Origin: Vreelandella zhanjiangensis DSM 21076
Lineage (GTDB): Bacteria > Pseudomonadota > Gammaproteobacteria > Pseudomonadales > Halomonadaceae
Assembly: GCF_000377665.1 (NCBI RefSeq)
Contig: NZ_KB898652.1
Location: 204,530 to 268,529 of the forward strand
Length of the DNA: 64,000 bases
Reading direction: 5' to 3'
Part shown: piece after piece, positions 44,218-53,711 of the stretch
Position numbering within the stretch: the stretch's first letter is position 1
Layout: the number at the start of each line of letters is the position of its first letter
Position numbers and translations under genes: made by a program
The notes under the pieces: generated by a model
Seen by the model: the letters and a program-made list of their open reading frames with translations, nothing else
Database searches by the model: none
Told to the model about the DNA's origin: nothing

Positions 44218-45687
44218 CATCATCGCCTCGACGAACATTACCAGCTCCTCCAGCACCTGCCGCTCACGGTCGCTGAGCGTTTGCTGGTTATAGCGCTCAA
44301 TTTCCCGGGCAAACGCTTTAAGCGTAAATCCTGAAATTGCCGGGTCGTTGATACGCATCCAGCGAAACGCTTCCCACTGCTCGCGCTCCTCACCTTCCAA
44401 CGTATCGGGGTAGCTACGCGCCCGATAGCGGAACAGCATTTCTTCCAGGCGCGGATCCTGAAAGGCAAACCGCTGCCCGACTAAATCCCAGGGATCCATT
44501 TCGCGCACCCGCTCCATCTGCTGACGGTCAGCGGCGGAAAAGAAGCTGCCTGAATAGAGCATCAAGTCAGGGTCTTGAACCGGCTCATCAAAACCTGCTT
44601 TAAATACATCGGCGACTTTCTGCGTCACGCCCTGGGCGCTGCGCAGGGTTTTCCAGTGCTGGCGACAGGTAACAATATCCAAGCCCAGGCGCTCAACAAT
44701 CGCGCCGTAAGCCCCCTTTTGCGGTCCATCAATATCTTTAAGCACGCTGGCAGGGAAGATAACCGGGCAACGATTGATATGGATGACTTTCAGCGGAATA
44801 CGCGCCTCGCCTTCCGACAGATCCTGCTGGCTGACAAAAACGCGCTCGCGGATCTCTTCGGCGCTGAGTGTAAGAAGCTCACCAGGGTCAACGCTTAAAT
44901 CGTAAACGATCATCCCATTGGGGTTGGTGGGATGTTCAGCCAACGGCATCACCAGGGCACTGCAGCCACGACTGGCCGGATAGCGGCGCGAGATATGCAG
45001 GAGCGGCTTGGCGTTAGGCAAATCTAGCTGTTGGGCAACCGCGCGCTTGCCACGCAGGCCAAGCAGGTAATCAAACAGCTTGGGATTACGCTCCTTGAGC
45101 AGTCGAGCCAGGGCAATGGTGGCCCGCACGTCGGCTACCGCGTCGTGGGCGCCTTCGTGGTCAATACCATTGGCTTTGGTCAAGTGCTCAAGCTTAAAGC
45201 TTGGCGCGCCATCTTCGCGCAGGGGCCACTCGATGCCGTCTGGGCGCAGTGCGTAAAACGCCCGCACGACATCAATCAAGTCCCAGCGGGAATTGCCGTT
45301 TTGCCACTCGCGAGCGTAAGGATCGATCAGGTTACGATAGAACAGATGGCGGGAGACTTCGTCATCAAAGCGCAGGCTGTTATAGCCCGCTACACAGGTG
45401 CCAGGCTCGCTCATATGGCGCTGCACTTCACTGGCGAACTGCGCTTCAGGCAGGCCGTGGCGCTGAGCTTTTTGCGGGGTAATACCGGTAATCAGGCAGG
45501 CAGCCGGATGCGGCAGATAGTCGTCTGCCGGTTTACAGTAAAGCTCGACCGGCTCGCCAATCTCGTTTAAGTCCGCGTCGGTACGCAGCGCAGCAAATTG
45601 GGCAGGGCGATCTCGGCGTGGATCGGCCCCGAACGTTTCATAGTCATGCCACAAAAAACTGGCAGGGGCGGCATTGGATGGCGCCAT
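44194..45687 (-). CDS. sbcB: Exodeoxyribonuclease I
   Basis: ExoI degrades single-stranded DNA 3' to 5' in mismatch repair and recombination. The 497-residue protein has the DEDD start (FLWHDYETFGADPRRDRPAQF), with D-x-E in DYETFG and the second motif near residue 105 (YNSLRFDDEVSR). HEGAHDAVADVRATIAL supplies the DEDDh histidine and aspartate. A SH3-like plus C-terminal helical domain follows. The ATG at 45687 is preferred over a TTG two codons earlier. It is convergent with ptrA. Confidence 0.96.
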   Translation of the reverse strand: MAPSNAAPASFLWHDYETFGADPRRDRPAQFAALRTDADLNEIGEPVELYCKPADDYLPHPAACLITGITPQKAQRHGLPEAQFASEVQRHMSEPGTCVAGYNSLRFDDEVSRHLFYRNLIDPYAREWQNGNSRWDLIDVVRAFYALRPDGIEWPLREDGAPSFKLEHLTKANGIDHEGAHDAVADVRATIALARLLKERNPKLFDYLLGLRGKRAVAQQLDLPNAKPLLHISRRYPASRGCSALVMPLAEHPTNPNGMIVYDLSVDPGELLTLSAEEIRERVFVSQQDLSEGEARIPLKVIHINRCPVIFPASVLKDIDGPQKGAYGAIVERLGLDIVTCRQHWKTLRSAQGVTQKVADVFKAGFDEPVQDPDLMLYSGSFFSAADRQQMERVREMDPWDLVGQRFAFQDPRLEEMLFRYRARSYPDTLEGEEREQWEAFRWMRINDPAISGFTLKAFAREIERYNQQTLSDRERQVLEELVMFVEAMMPAQAFDA

Positions 45688-45794
45688 GAACAAGCACTCC
45701 GCAGGGCAGCAAAAACACCAAGCCTAGCACACCCTTTGCCTATTTCGCCCTAACTGCACTCACACGAACCTGCCACGCCCAGCCTTACTTACTC

Positions 45795-46046
45795 TCAGCT
45801 TTTAGGCAGCGTTACGTTCAGTTCAAGCACCGAGCAGTTATCTTCGCTATCCAGAGAAATCTGAATAGCGTTATCGTCTACATGCACATAGCGACGGATA
45901 ACTTCCAGCAGTTCGCGCTCAAGCAACGGCATGTAGTCAGGCTGACCACGCTGGCTCCGCTGATGCGCCACGATGATTTGTAACCGTTCTTTGGCCACCG
46001 AGGCGGATTTCTTGCGCTCACGCTTCAAGAACTCCAGTAGTTTCAT
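45795..46046 (-). CDS. minE: Cell division topological specificity factor MinE
   Basis: MinE drives pole-to-pole oscillation of MinCD. The 83-residue protein has the anti-MinCD helix ([17 protein letters not shown]) and the C-terminal topological domain ([22 protein letters not shown]). Its start overlaps the minD stop by 4 bp. Order minC-minD-minE is canonical. Confidence 0.96.
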   Translation of the reverse strand: MKLLEFLKRERKKSASVAKERLQIIVAHQRSQRGQPDYMPLLERELLEVIRRYVHVDDNAIQISLDSEDNCSVLELNVTLPKS

Positions 46047-46861
46047 CGACGGTTACCTCCAAACATACGGCTGAGCAGGCTCTTACGCTGAACTTCATGA
46101 AAACGTAACGGAATCTCTTCACCCAGCAGACGCGATACCGTATCGCTATACGCCTGGCCTGCATCGCTTGATGCATCATGGGTGACCGGCACCCCTTGGT
46201 TAGAGGCACGAAGCACGGCTTCAGACTCAGGAATAAGGCCCAGCAGATGAACCGATAAAATTTCACGAATATCTTCAAGGGTAAGCATATCGCCCGTGGT
46301 CACGCGCTCGGGGTTGTAGCGGGTAACGAGCAGGTGCTCTTTAATCGGGTCGCCGCCCTGCTCAGCACGCCGGGTTTTTGATGCCAAAAGCCCCAGAATA
46401 CGGTCAGAGTCACGCACCGACGAGACTTCCGGGTTGGTTACCACGATCGCTTCGTCGGCAAAATACATGGCAAGCTGCGCACCACGCTCAATACCGGCAG
46501 GCGAATCACAGATAATAAAATCAAACTCTTCTTTGAGTTTTTCCAGAATTTCCGCCACCCCTTCCTGGGTCAGCGCATCTTTGTCACGGGTTTGCGAGGC
46601 GGGCAGAATATGTAGATTTTCAACGCGCTTATCGCGGATCAGCGCCTGATTGAGGCCAGCTTCTCCCTGAATAACGTTCACCAGATCATATACCACCCGG
46701 CGCTCGCAGCCCATGATCAGATCAAGGTTACGCAGCCCCACATCAAAATCGATGACCACGGTTTTTTTACCGCGTAGGGCGAGTCCTGTGGAGATTGCCG
46801 CAGCGCTGGTAGTTTTGCCGACCCCCCCTTTACCTGAGGTCACAACAATAATTTTAGCCAA
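46043..46861 (-). CDS. minD: Septum site-determining ATPase MinD
   Basis: MinD is a membrane-cycling ParA-type ATPase that recruits MinC. The 272-residue protein has the deviant Walker [14 protein letters not shown] near residue 10, switch regions [14 protein letters not shown] and [11 protein letters not shown], and a C-terminal amphipathic membrane-targeting helix ([13 protein letters not shown]). It starts at TTG, supported by AAGGAAG about eight bases upstream. The minC-minD gap is about 150 bp. Confidence 0.97.
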   Translation of the reverse strand: MAKIIVVTSGKGGVGKTTSAAAISTGLALRGKKTVVIDFDVGLRNLDLIMGCERRVVYDLVNVIQGEAGLNQALIRDKRVENLHILPASQTRDKDALTQEGVAEILEKLKEEFDFIICDSPAGIERGAQLAMYFADEAIVVTNPEVSSVRDSDRILGLLASKTRRAEQGGDPIKEHLLVTRYNPERVTTGDMLTLEDIREILSVHLLGLIPESEAVLRASNQGVPVTHDASSDAGQAYSDTVSRLLGEEIPLRFHEVQRKSLLSRMFGGNRR

Positions 46862-47012
46862 GATTTACTTCCTTCTTGAAGTCGTTCATCGCGAGCGCAT
46901 GACGCAGAACGAATAACGGAAACGTCAATGTTATGTAGGATGCCATACTGTAACGGATAGGCAAGGCAGCGTCGCTAAGCATTAAGCATGGATACACCCC
47001 ACACTCATGCCG

Positions 47013-47768
47013 TTAGCTGAGAGGCTTAATTTCAAGTTGTTCTTTTATAAAATGAACTTCTGTAGCGCAGCCTAAAAGCTGTGAATCAATATCTTCAAGA
47101 CGTTTATAGTTTCCTGCCACAGAAATCAGCTCGGCTTCAAGTTCACGACAGTAAATGCCCGCCTGAGTATTACCGTGTATACCTGCCAAAGCTCGCCCGC
47201 GCAAAGCGCCGTAAACATGAATACTCCCTGCGGCCAATACCTCAGCGCCCGCGTTTACCGCACCAATGACGATTAAATCCCCGTCTGACGCGCTAACCTG
47301 TTGACCTGAGCGAACGGTACCGCGAAACAGGCGTGTGGCAGCGTTCGGCGCTTCCAGGCTTTCAACGTCAGGCTGCGTACTAGAAGCGACAGGCGCCACT
47401 TCCGGCGTACGGCTAACGCTCTCAAGCGATCTAGCCCGCCCCTCTTCTACCGGCGCAAACCAGCCAAGCCCCAAGGCCCAGGCTGATTGACGTACCGGCT
47501 CTGAACCGCCGCGTACGGCGACCGGCAAAAGCTTGTGGTCCCGACAAACGGCGCATATCCGCTCCAGAGCCAAGTGTGGTTCATCAAGCTTTTCCACGCT
47601 AAGCACAACCGGTGTATGCTGAAAGAATGCCGGAGATTGAGAGAGTTTACCGGCCAGCTGCCGCCGGATATGCTCAGGATCGGCGCTACTTAGCTCCATG
47701 ACGGTCATCGGTAGCATGCCGCCTTTAAAGGTAAACGCCACGTTGGCACTATCGGCGTTGAGGCTCAT
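47013..47768 (-). CDS. minC: Septum site-determining inhibitor MinC
   Basis: MinC blocks FtsZ polymerisation away from midcell. The 251-residue protein has the N-terminal inhibitory domain (residues about 8-110: AFTFKGGMLPMTVMELSS) and the C-terminal beta-helix dimerisation/MinD-binding domain (RSGQQVSASDGDLIVIGAVNAGAEVLAAGSIHVYGALRGRALAGIHGNTQA, spread over residues 166-220). I choose the ATG at 47768 (MSLNADSA), which has GGAG at the right distance; a longer frame to 47840 is not supported. Confidence 0.95.
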   Translation of the reverse strand: MSLNADSANVAFTFKGGMLPMTVMELSSADPEHIRRQLAGKLSQSPAFFQHTPVVLSVEKLDEPHLALERICAVCRDHKLLPVAVRGGSEPVRQSAWALGLGWFAPVEEGRARSLESVSRTPEVAPVASSTQPDVESLEAPNAATRLFRGTVRSGQQVSASDGDLIVIGAVNAGAEVLAAGSIHVYGALRGRALAGIHGNTQAGIYCRELEAELISVAGNYKRLEDIDSQLLGCATEVHFIKEQLEIKPLS

Positions 47769-47950
47769 AGCCGAACTCCATGTCATGTTCAGGTAAGATA
47801 AAGGTAGCGCAATTTGGCGCCTTTCGGTGTGAAGAATCAATTTCTATTACACCCTGGTAAGGCAAAGCTAAGCGACAGCGCCGGTGACTGCAACCGCCTG
47901 TTCAACAATGGCTGATTTTTTATGCCACGCACCTCTACGCAGGATGATCC

Positions 47951-50767
47951 ATGTACGGACTGTTAAGACGCCTGTTTGCTCCTCGGTGGCAACACCCCGA
48001 CCCCGAGGTACGTCGACAGGCCCTCGCACGCCTGGACCCGAACCAGACAGAGCAGCGAGAAGCGCTGCAAGCACTCGCTTACGATAGCGAAAGCGACATT
48101 CGCCTGGCAGCTCTGCTGGCACTGGATGACGTAAAAGGGTTGGCCGAAGCTTACCCCGATCACTGCCAGCAAGAGGCGTGGTTCAATGCGATGTACCAAC
48201 GGCTCAGTGGCCTTGAAGGCAATACCGACCTTCACCAGCGCCAGGCGCTTGTCGAGCAGTTGGATGAACCGCGGCTGCTGAATGCGATTGCCCTGCAAGG
48301 GGATAACCTCAATCTCCGCCTGACAGCGCTTGCCCGGCTCACCGATGACAACGACCTTATTACCCAGGCGTGCCACAACGGCGTGGCCACGGTACGCCAT
48401 CGCGCGGCCGAGCGCATTGAAGACGAAGAGAGCTTAAAGCGCCTGCTCAAAGAAGCTCGCCGTGACCGGCACGTCGTGCGCCTTGCCCGTGAAAAGCTCG
48501 GTCAGAAGCGTACCGATGCCGAGTGGCTTGCCCAACAGCAACAGCAGCGTGAACAGCTACTTCAACAGCTTGAGCAGCAGTCGCGTGCCCCGTGGGAGCC
48601 GCTTTACGGTGGCCGCCTGCGCCATTTGGAACGCGAATGGAAAGCCCTCACGCAACCACCCAGCGCCGAGCAGGAGCAGCGTTTTCATCACGCCATGCTG
48701 GGCTGTCGTAGAACGCTGCATGATCATGAAACCCAAGAGCAAGCCCGCCAGCAAAGCCTTGCCCGCCGAGACGAAGCGGAACGGACCCGCAATCAGCTTC
48801 TGGATGGGCTGGAGGAGACGCTTGAAGGCTTACACCATGCAACGGAAATCACCGAGCAGGATATCGACAGCCTGCGCGCCCAGCGGCAGCTGTTTAGCCA
48901 GCGCTGGCAAGCACTTTCCGATTTGCATACTTCCAGCGAGTCGGCCCGGCAGCGCTATACCCAGGCGATTGTTCAATACGAGCAGTGTCTGGACGCCTGG
49001 CAGCGTTGGCAGGATATCAGCGTCACGCTTGAACAGGCCCTGACGGATAACGACTACAGCGCCATGAAGCGCTTGTTAAAAGCGTGCGCCTGGCCCAAAA
49101 CGCTTACGCCGCCGGCACTCATACAGCGCGCGCAGGCAACGCTTGCCACCGAGCCCCAAGAGACTGATGACAGCCATCAAGCGCCCGCTTCGTTAAGCAC
49201 GTATGAAGCGGAACTCGATAGCTTTGAGCACTTGCTTGAGCGAGGAGCCTTTAAAAGCGCCAGCCAGCTTCATCAGCGCTTAAAGCCGCAAATTGACGGT
49301 TTGAAAACAGCCGATACCAAGCCGCTGAAAGCACGCCTGAAACAGCTGGGTGCGCGCCTGGCCGAACTACGCGATTGGCGCGGTTTTGTTGCTGGGCCAA
49401 AGCGTGAGCAGCTATGCGTCAGCATCGAAGCACTGGCTGATGACCAGCATATGGCTGAAGCCGCACTGGATCGCCACCACCGCCAGCTGGTAAAAGAGTG
49501 GAAGTCGCTGGGCGATGCTGCGGCTAACCGCGAACAGTCAACGCGCTTTCGCGCGGCGTCAGAGCGTATTCATGAGCGCCTGGGTCCGTGGCGCGACCAG
49601 CTCAGCCAGGAGCGTGAAGCAAACCTGATTGCCCGCGAGCAGCTATGCGAACAGCTTGAAACCCTGCTTGCTCAACCGGCCGAGAATGCCGACCCTGACG
49701 TGCTGCGTGAAATTCGTGATAAAGCGCGTCACCAATGGCGTCACTATTCACCGGTCCCCCGCGAGCGCTCTGAGGCGGTCGGCCAACGGTTTGGCAAGAT
49801 TCGCCACCAACTTCAGACGCTGATTGACCAGCGGGCAGAGCAAATTGCCTCACAAAAACACGCGTTGATTGAAGAAGTGAAGGCTTTGCGCGGCGATGAG
49901 CAGCAACCCTTGGCTCAGCGCATTTCCCAAACCAAACAGCTACAGCAGCGCTGGCGCCAGCTGGGGCGGGCGCCCAAAGGCGCAGAGCAGGCGCTCTGGA
50001 AAGCCTTTAGACATGAATGCGATCAGCTTTTTGCTCAGCGCGATGCGCATAAAAGCGAGCAGGCTGCCCGCCAGCAACAGCAGCTTGATGCGATGCAAAC
50101 GCTGATTGACCAAATGGATAGCTGGCAACCCACCACTGCCCGGGAAGCTAGCGTGCTGGAAGACTTCTTAAGCCAGGTCAACGAGCTTGAACCGCTGCCC
50201 AGAAACCGTCGCAGTGAAGGTATGCAGCGGCGTTTGAGTGGCATCGTGCGGGCTAAACGCGAGCGCTTAAGCCGCCTGGAAATTGCCGACACGGTTGAGC
50301 AGTGGCATCTGATCCTGCCGCTTGTCAATGCGCACCTGGCAGCCGACCAGCGCTACCTGGCCGGGGAAGCCGCAGAAACCGTCAACGCAACTGAGGTGAT
50401 CAGTACGCCGCTCCCCGCTGCATTTATCGAGGCACACCACACCCGCAATCGTCAGCGCCATACAACACCCCTACCGTTATCGGCAGAAGATAAAGCGGCG
50501 CTGGCGGACTCGGTTTCCCGCCTGCGGGTACACCTTGCCTTATTAACCAGCGGCAGTGTCCGTCAGACCGATGAACCGTTGCGCCTGGCGATCCAGGTAG
50601 AGCGTTTAAATGAAGGGATTCGGCAAGAGCGCAGTCGCCCAGAAGAAATTATCGACGTGCTAGCGGCACTACTTGCGCTTGGGCCGATATCCGCAGAGCA
50701 GTGGGAAAGCGAAGTAAAGGAATTAAATAATTTACTCAGTGACTTGGCGAGAGTTCCACTTCCCTGA
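47951..50767 (+). CDS. Large coiled-coil DUF349 protein
   Basis: This 938-residue, Gln/Glu/Arg-rich cytoplasmic protein has short N-terminal HEAT-like helices (residues about 15-150, RRQALARL...DSESDIRLAALLALDD) and about five DUF349 repeats. The repeats are marked by W-x-x-L/H near residues 230, 318, 516, 595 and 666 (REWKALTQ, RWQALSDL, EWKSLGDA, QWRHYSPV, RWRQLGRA). DUF349 function is not established. The AGGA site supports the ATG at 47951. It is divergent from minC and ends at a terminator before phaB. Composition is biased but the reading frame is unambiguous. Confidence 0.82.
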   Translation: MYGLLRRLFAPRWQHPDPEVRRQALARLDPNQTEQREALQALAYDSESDIRLAALLALDDVKGLAEAYPDHCQQEAWFNAMYQRLSGLEGNTDLHQRQALVEQLDEPRLLNAIALQGDNLNLRLTALARLTDDNDLITQACHNGVATVRHRAAERIEDEESLKRLLKEARRDRHVVRLAREKLGQKRTDAEWLAQQQQQREQLLQQLEQQSRAPWEPLYGGRLRHLEREWKALTQPPSAEQEQRFHHAMLGCRRTLHDHETQEQARQQSLARRDEAERTRNQLLDGLEETLEGLHHATEITEQDIDSLRAQRQLFSQRWQALSDLHTSSESARQRYTQAIVQYEQCLDAWQRWQDISVTLEQALTDNDYSAMKRLLKACAWPKTLTPPALIQRAQATLATEPQETDDSHQAPASLSTYEAELDSFEHLLERGAFKSASQLHQRLKPQIDGLKTADTKPLKARLKQLGARLAELRDWRGFVAGPKREQLCVSIEALADDQHMAEAALDRHHRQLVKEWKSLGDAAANREQSTRFRAASERIHERLGPWRDQLSQEREANLIAREQLCEQLETLLAQPAENADPDVLREIRDKARHQWRHYSPVPRERSEAVGQRFGKIRHQLQTLIDQRAEQIASQKHALIEEVKALRGDEQQPLAQRISQTKQLQQRWRQLGRAPKGAEQALWKAFRHECDQLFAQRDAHKSEQAARQQQQLDAMQTLIDQMDSWQPTTAREASVLEDFLSQVNELEPLPRNRRSEGMQRRLSGIVRAKRERLSRLEIADTVEQWHLILPLVNAHLAADQRYLAGEAAETVNATEVISTPLPAAFIEAHHTRNRQRHTTPLPLSAEDKAALADSVSRLRVHLALLTSGSVRQTDEPLRLAIQVERLNEGIRQERSRPEEIIDVLAALLALGPISAEQWESEVKELNNLLSDLARVPLP

Positions 50768-50793
50768 CGCAAAGTAAGGTTTAGCAACAACGC

Positions 50794-50820
50794 AACGGGA
50801 GGCCATTGGCCTCCCGTTTT
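50794..50820. terminator. Bidirectional terminator, DUF349 gene / phaB
   Basis: AACGGGAGGCC-ATT-GGCCTCCCGTTTT is a strong stem between convergent genes, with a T-run for the plus strand. Confidence 0.85.
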
Positions 50821-50873
50821 CATGCTCTCCTTATGAGAAAGCACTTATCCAGTAAATCCATAGGCGTGATGGC

Positions 50874-51620
50874 CTATCCCATAAACTGGCCGCCGTTGAT
50901 ATCGATATTGGCGCCAGTGATGAATCCAGACTCTTTATCGGCCAAGAAGCACACTAACCGGCCAATTTCCTCAGGCTTACCATAGCGTTTTACCGGAATC
51001 GTTTCGCGAATGGCTTCGCGGACCGTCTCTGGAATTTGCATGATCATATCGGTCGCAATATAGCCCGGCGATATGGTGTTTACCGTAATGCCTTTGGTCG
51101 CGGTTTCCTGCGCCAGCGACATGGTTAAACCGTGCATGCCCGCCTTAGCGGCTGCGTAGTTAACCTGACCAAACTGACCTTTCCGACCGTTAATAGACGA
51201 GATATTGATAATTCGACCATAGCCGTTTTCAAGCATCATCTCGATCACGCTGCGGCAGGTATTAAAGACGCTGTTAAGATTGGTATCGATGACCTGGTAC
51301 CACTGATCGTAGGCCATCTTCTTCATTGTGCCATCGCGGGTAATGCCAGCACAGTTAACCAACACGCTGATGGGGCCGTGTTTTTCGTGGATCTCACGAG
51401 CGGCTTCCAAACATGCATTATGGTCCGATAGATCAACCCCTAACGTTGTAATATTTTGATAACCGGCAGCTTGCTGGGTTTCCAGCCAGGTTTTGGCTTT
51501 CTCGGGATTGTTATACCCCGCTACCACCAGATAACCTGCATCCGCCAACGAATGGCAAATTGCCGTACCGATTCCACCAGTTCCACCAGTTACCCAGGCG
51601 ACGGGGGCTTGATTGGCCAT
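50874..51620 (-). CDS. phaB: Acetoacetyl-CoA reductase
   Basis: PhaB reduces acetoacetyl-CoA to (R)-3-hydroxybutyryl-CoA with NADPH, feeding polyhydroxybutyrate synthesis. The 248-residue SDR has the TGGTGGIGTAI cofactor loop, NCAGITRD, and the catalytic tetrad with NISSINGRKGQFGQVNYAAAKAGMHG (S, Y, K). The GITRDGTMKKM segment is diagnostic for the PhbB type over FabG. An AGGGAGG site precedes the ATG. No PHB synthase or thiolase is adjacent, so the pathway is scattered, as is common in Halomonas. Confidence 0.93.
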   Translation of the reverse strand: MANQAPVAWVTGGTGGIGTAICHSLADAGYLVVAGYNNPEKAKTWLETQQAAGYQNITTLGVDLSDHNACLEAAREIHEKHGPISVLVNCAGITRDGTMKKMAYDQWYQVIDTNLNSVFNTCRSVIEMMLENGYGRIINISSINGRKGQFGQVNYAAAKAGMHGLTMSLAQETATKGITVNTISPGYIATDMIMQIPETVREAIRETIPVKRYGKPEEIGRLVCFLADKESGFITGANIDINGGQFMG

Positions 51621-51851
51621 TGACTACCTCCCTGATATGACAAATGGCTTGGACTGTAAGTACTGTTATGGTGTCGCAAACCATTTCGAATAAGCGCTAA
51701 GCGCTTGTATCACTAACAGCACGTCGCTTTACTTATCAGACGACCTACTGACAGTAAGCTTTTTGTTATGGCTTTTGAAAGCATAGCTTTACTCTTTGTA
51801 TATTGCAGCACTATGAATATCAGCCTTATGTGAGTAGTTTTCTAGCTAGGG

Positions 51852-51879
51852 TTGACTTATCTAAAAAAATCCGTAGAAT
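51852..51879 (+). promoter_or_regulatory. Promoter of the initiator tRNA gene
   Basis: -35 TTGACT (51852-51857) and -10 TAGAAT (51874-51879) are separated by 16 bp, 14 bp before the tRNA's first base. Confidence 0.75.
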
Positions 51880-51893
51880 ACGCCTCACGTTGA

Positions 51894-51970
<77 letters not shown>

Positions 51971-51984
51971 ATATTTATCAGAGA

Positions 51985-52013
51985 AGCCGTTACCGAAAGG
52001 TAGCGGCTTTTTT
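51985..52013 (+). terminator. Terminator of tRNA-fMet
   Basis: AAGCCGTTACC-GAAA-GGTAGCGGCTT followed by a T-run. Confidence 0.9.
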
Positions 52014-52061
52014 GTGTCTATATGATTTGAGAAAATCACGTAGTACGCGGACTCAGCCAAC

Positions 52062-52118
52062 CATAACCCGAAGGTCATCGGTTCGCTTTTGTTTCAACGT
52101 CGGCGGTCCCCGCTACCA
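52062..52118 (+). pseudogene. Degenerate partial duplicate of tRNA-fMet
   Basis: From 52062 the sequence repeats the tRNA from the anticodon (CATAACCCGAAGGTCATCGG) to the CCA end, but the T-loop AAATCC is replaced by a roughly 21-bp insertion, so no tRNA can fold. The 5' half is missing. A faint copy of the promoter -10 region (CGTAGTACGC against CGTAGAATACGC) lies just upstream. The following terminator is also duplicated. It is the decayed relic of a tandem duplication. Confidence 0.88.
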
Positions 52119-52131
52119 ATATTTATCAGAG

Positions 52132-52161
52132 AAGCCGTTACCGAAAGGTAACGGCTTTTTT
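52132..52161 (+). terminator. Duplicated terminator after the tRNA relic
   Basis: AAGCCGTTACC-GAAA-GGTAACGGCTT plus a T-run repeats the tRNA terminator with one base changed, making the stem perfect. Confidence 0.88.
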
Positions 52162-52230
52162 GTGCCTGTCGTTTATTAGCAGTACAAATTGTTCTAATCT
52201 GTTGGCTCAATCATTCAACGGATATGAAAG

Positions 52231-52584
52231 ATGAAAAAAACAGCCATCGCTCTCACCCTGTTTGGCATTCTGGGCAGTCAGACCGTTTGGGCTCAGCAAC
52301 AAGAGTGTTCAACGCCTGCCCTGATGTCCGCAAGCCAGGATATTCAAAACCAGGTTGAAGCGTTTGCCCATGCTCAAGAGCAGCAAGGCGTCGCGGTCGA
52401 TGAAGTAATGTACGAGATGCAGCAGGTCATGGTGAATGCTGACGTTGAAGCCACCCTTGCCAAGCATGTGGACGAGCTTGAGCAGATGGAACCCAGCTCT
52501 GAGCACGAGCCTTCCCAAGCGTTATGCGATGACATGTACGCCATGTATGAGCGTATGGAAACTGAGATTACTGAACGTCAATAA
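52231..52584 (+). CDS. Small secreted protein of unknown function
   Basis: This 117-residue protein has a signal peptide (MKKTAIALTLFGILGSQTVW, cleaved after AQA near residue 23). The mature region is acidic and helix-forming (Q/E/M rich) with a single cysteine near residue 28 and another near residue 102 (ALCDDMYAMYE), which could pair. I recognise no family. A hairpin (52600-52634) follows the gene. It follows the tRNA relic and precedes cnoX. The call rests on the signal peptide and on coding-like composition. Confidence 0.7.
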   Translation: MKKTAIALTLFGILGSQTVWAQQQECSTPALMSASQDIQNQVEAFAHAQEQQGVAVDEVMYEMQQVMVNADVEATLAKHVDELEQMEPSSEHEPSQALCDDMYAMYERMETEITERQ

Positions 52585-52599
52585 GTACCAACCTTTCAA

Positions 52600-52634
52600 G
52601 CGTTGCATGCTAAACGCGATCTAGCGTGCAACGC
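52600..52634 (+). other. Long imperfect hairpin after the small secreted gene
   Basis: Arms GCGTTGCA-T-GCTA and TAGC-G-TGCAACGC pair with one mismatch around a 9-base loop. There is no T-run, so a terminator role is unclear. Confidence 0.55.
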
Positions 52635-52763
52635 CTGTCCACTTTGCCTTGCCTTCCTCTACTGCTTGGATATCAACGATTAGCTGCATTGCGGCTTGAA
52701 TATGCACGCCTCTGCCTGCATATCATCAGATAACCTTCTTTTTACGCGATGTAGAGCTTACCC

Positions 52764-53708
52764 ATGTCGATTATTGATCCCCGTACCGGCAATCCGCTTA
52801 CTGTGGAGCCCGCGAGCACCGGCGATACCCAGGCAAGTGCTGAGCGTCCAGCGGTTACCGCTGAAGAAGTCATCATTGAGCTAAACGCTGGCAATATTCA
52901 GCAGGTACTCGAAGCCTCCATGCAGGTGCCGGTACTTATGTGCTGCTATTCCCCCGCCGATGATAGCAGCAGCAAACTTGCAACGATTCTGGAAAAGCTG
53001 GCGATTGAATACGCGGGGGCCTTTTTATTAGGGAAGCTGGATGCCCAGGCCAATCCAGAGATATCAGCCCAGCTGGGCGTGCGCTCGGTACCCGATGTTA
53101 AGTTGATCAGCCAAGGTGGGCTGGTCGATAGCTTGCAGGGATCACAGCCCGAGAAAGAAGTTCGTGCATGGCTCAGCCGCTACTTCCCGGCCCCCGCGGA
53201 AGCCCCGCCTAGTCCAGAAGAAGAAGCCGAAGCGGCGCTTCAGGAAGGCGATGTGGCCACTGCTCGCGACATCTACCAGAACCTGGTAACCCAATACCCC
53301 GAGCACTATGCCTATCAGGTAGCTTTTGCTCGCGTCCTGGTGGCTGAAAAGCGTGGAGATGAAGCGCGCAGCGTGCTGGATAACCTGCCGCCCGAAGAGC
53401 GTGATGCGCCTGCTGCCCGCGGCGTCCGTGCGAGCATTGAGTTCAGCGAACGAGCGCTTTCAGCAGAAGATATCGCCGCTTTAGGCGAGCGCGACGATAG
53501 CGAAGCACAATTTCAGCGCGCCCTGCGCCAGGTGGCCGATGGCCAGTACGACGCCGGCCTTGAAGCGCTGCTGACGCTCATGAAGCGTGACCGTGCGTAT
53601 AACGACGACGCGGCGCGTAAAACGCTGCTGCAGGTGTTTGATGCGCTAGGCGCCGATCATCCGCTGACCGTCGCCTACCGCCGCAAGCTGTTTGCTCTGC
53701 TGTATTAA
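52764..53708 (+). CDS. cnoX: Thioredoxin-fold/TPR chaperedoxin CnoX-like protein
   Basis: CnoX (YbbN) holds and protects oxidation-damaged clients and hands them to GroEL. The 314-residue protein has an N-terminal thioredoxin domain (residues about 40-140; cis-proline loop GVRSVPDVKLISQGG). The catalytic WCGPC is replaced by CCYSPADD, which is redox-inactive as in other CnoX proteins. The SxxC of E. coli CnoX is also not visible. A TPR-like C-terminal half (residues about 160-310) follows. The protein is acidic and cytoplasmic. The next gene is convergent. Confidence 0.85.
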   Translation: MSIIDPRTGNPLTVEPASTGDTQASAERPAVTAEEVIIELNAGNIQQVLEASMQVPVLMCCYSPADDSSSKLATILEKLAIEYAGAFLLGKLDAQANPEISAQLGVRSVPDVKLISQGGLVDSLQGSQPEKEVRAWLSRYFPAPAEAPPSPEEEAEAALQEGDVATARDIYQNLVTQYPEHYAYQVAFARVLVAEKRGDEARSVLDNLPPEERDAPAARGVRASIEFSERALSAEDIAALGERDDSEAQFQRALRQVADGQYDAGLEALLTLMKRDRAYNDDAARKTLLQVFDALGADHPLTVAYRRKLFALLY

Positions 53709-53711
53709 TCG

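Noticed and set aside
52062..52118. Second functional tRNA
   Set aside because: Only the 3' half is present and the T-arm is disrupted.
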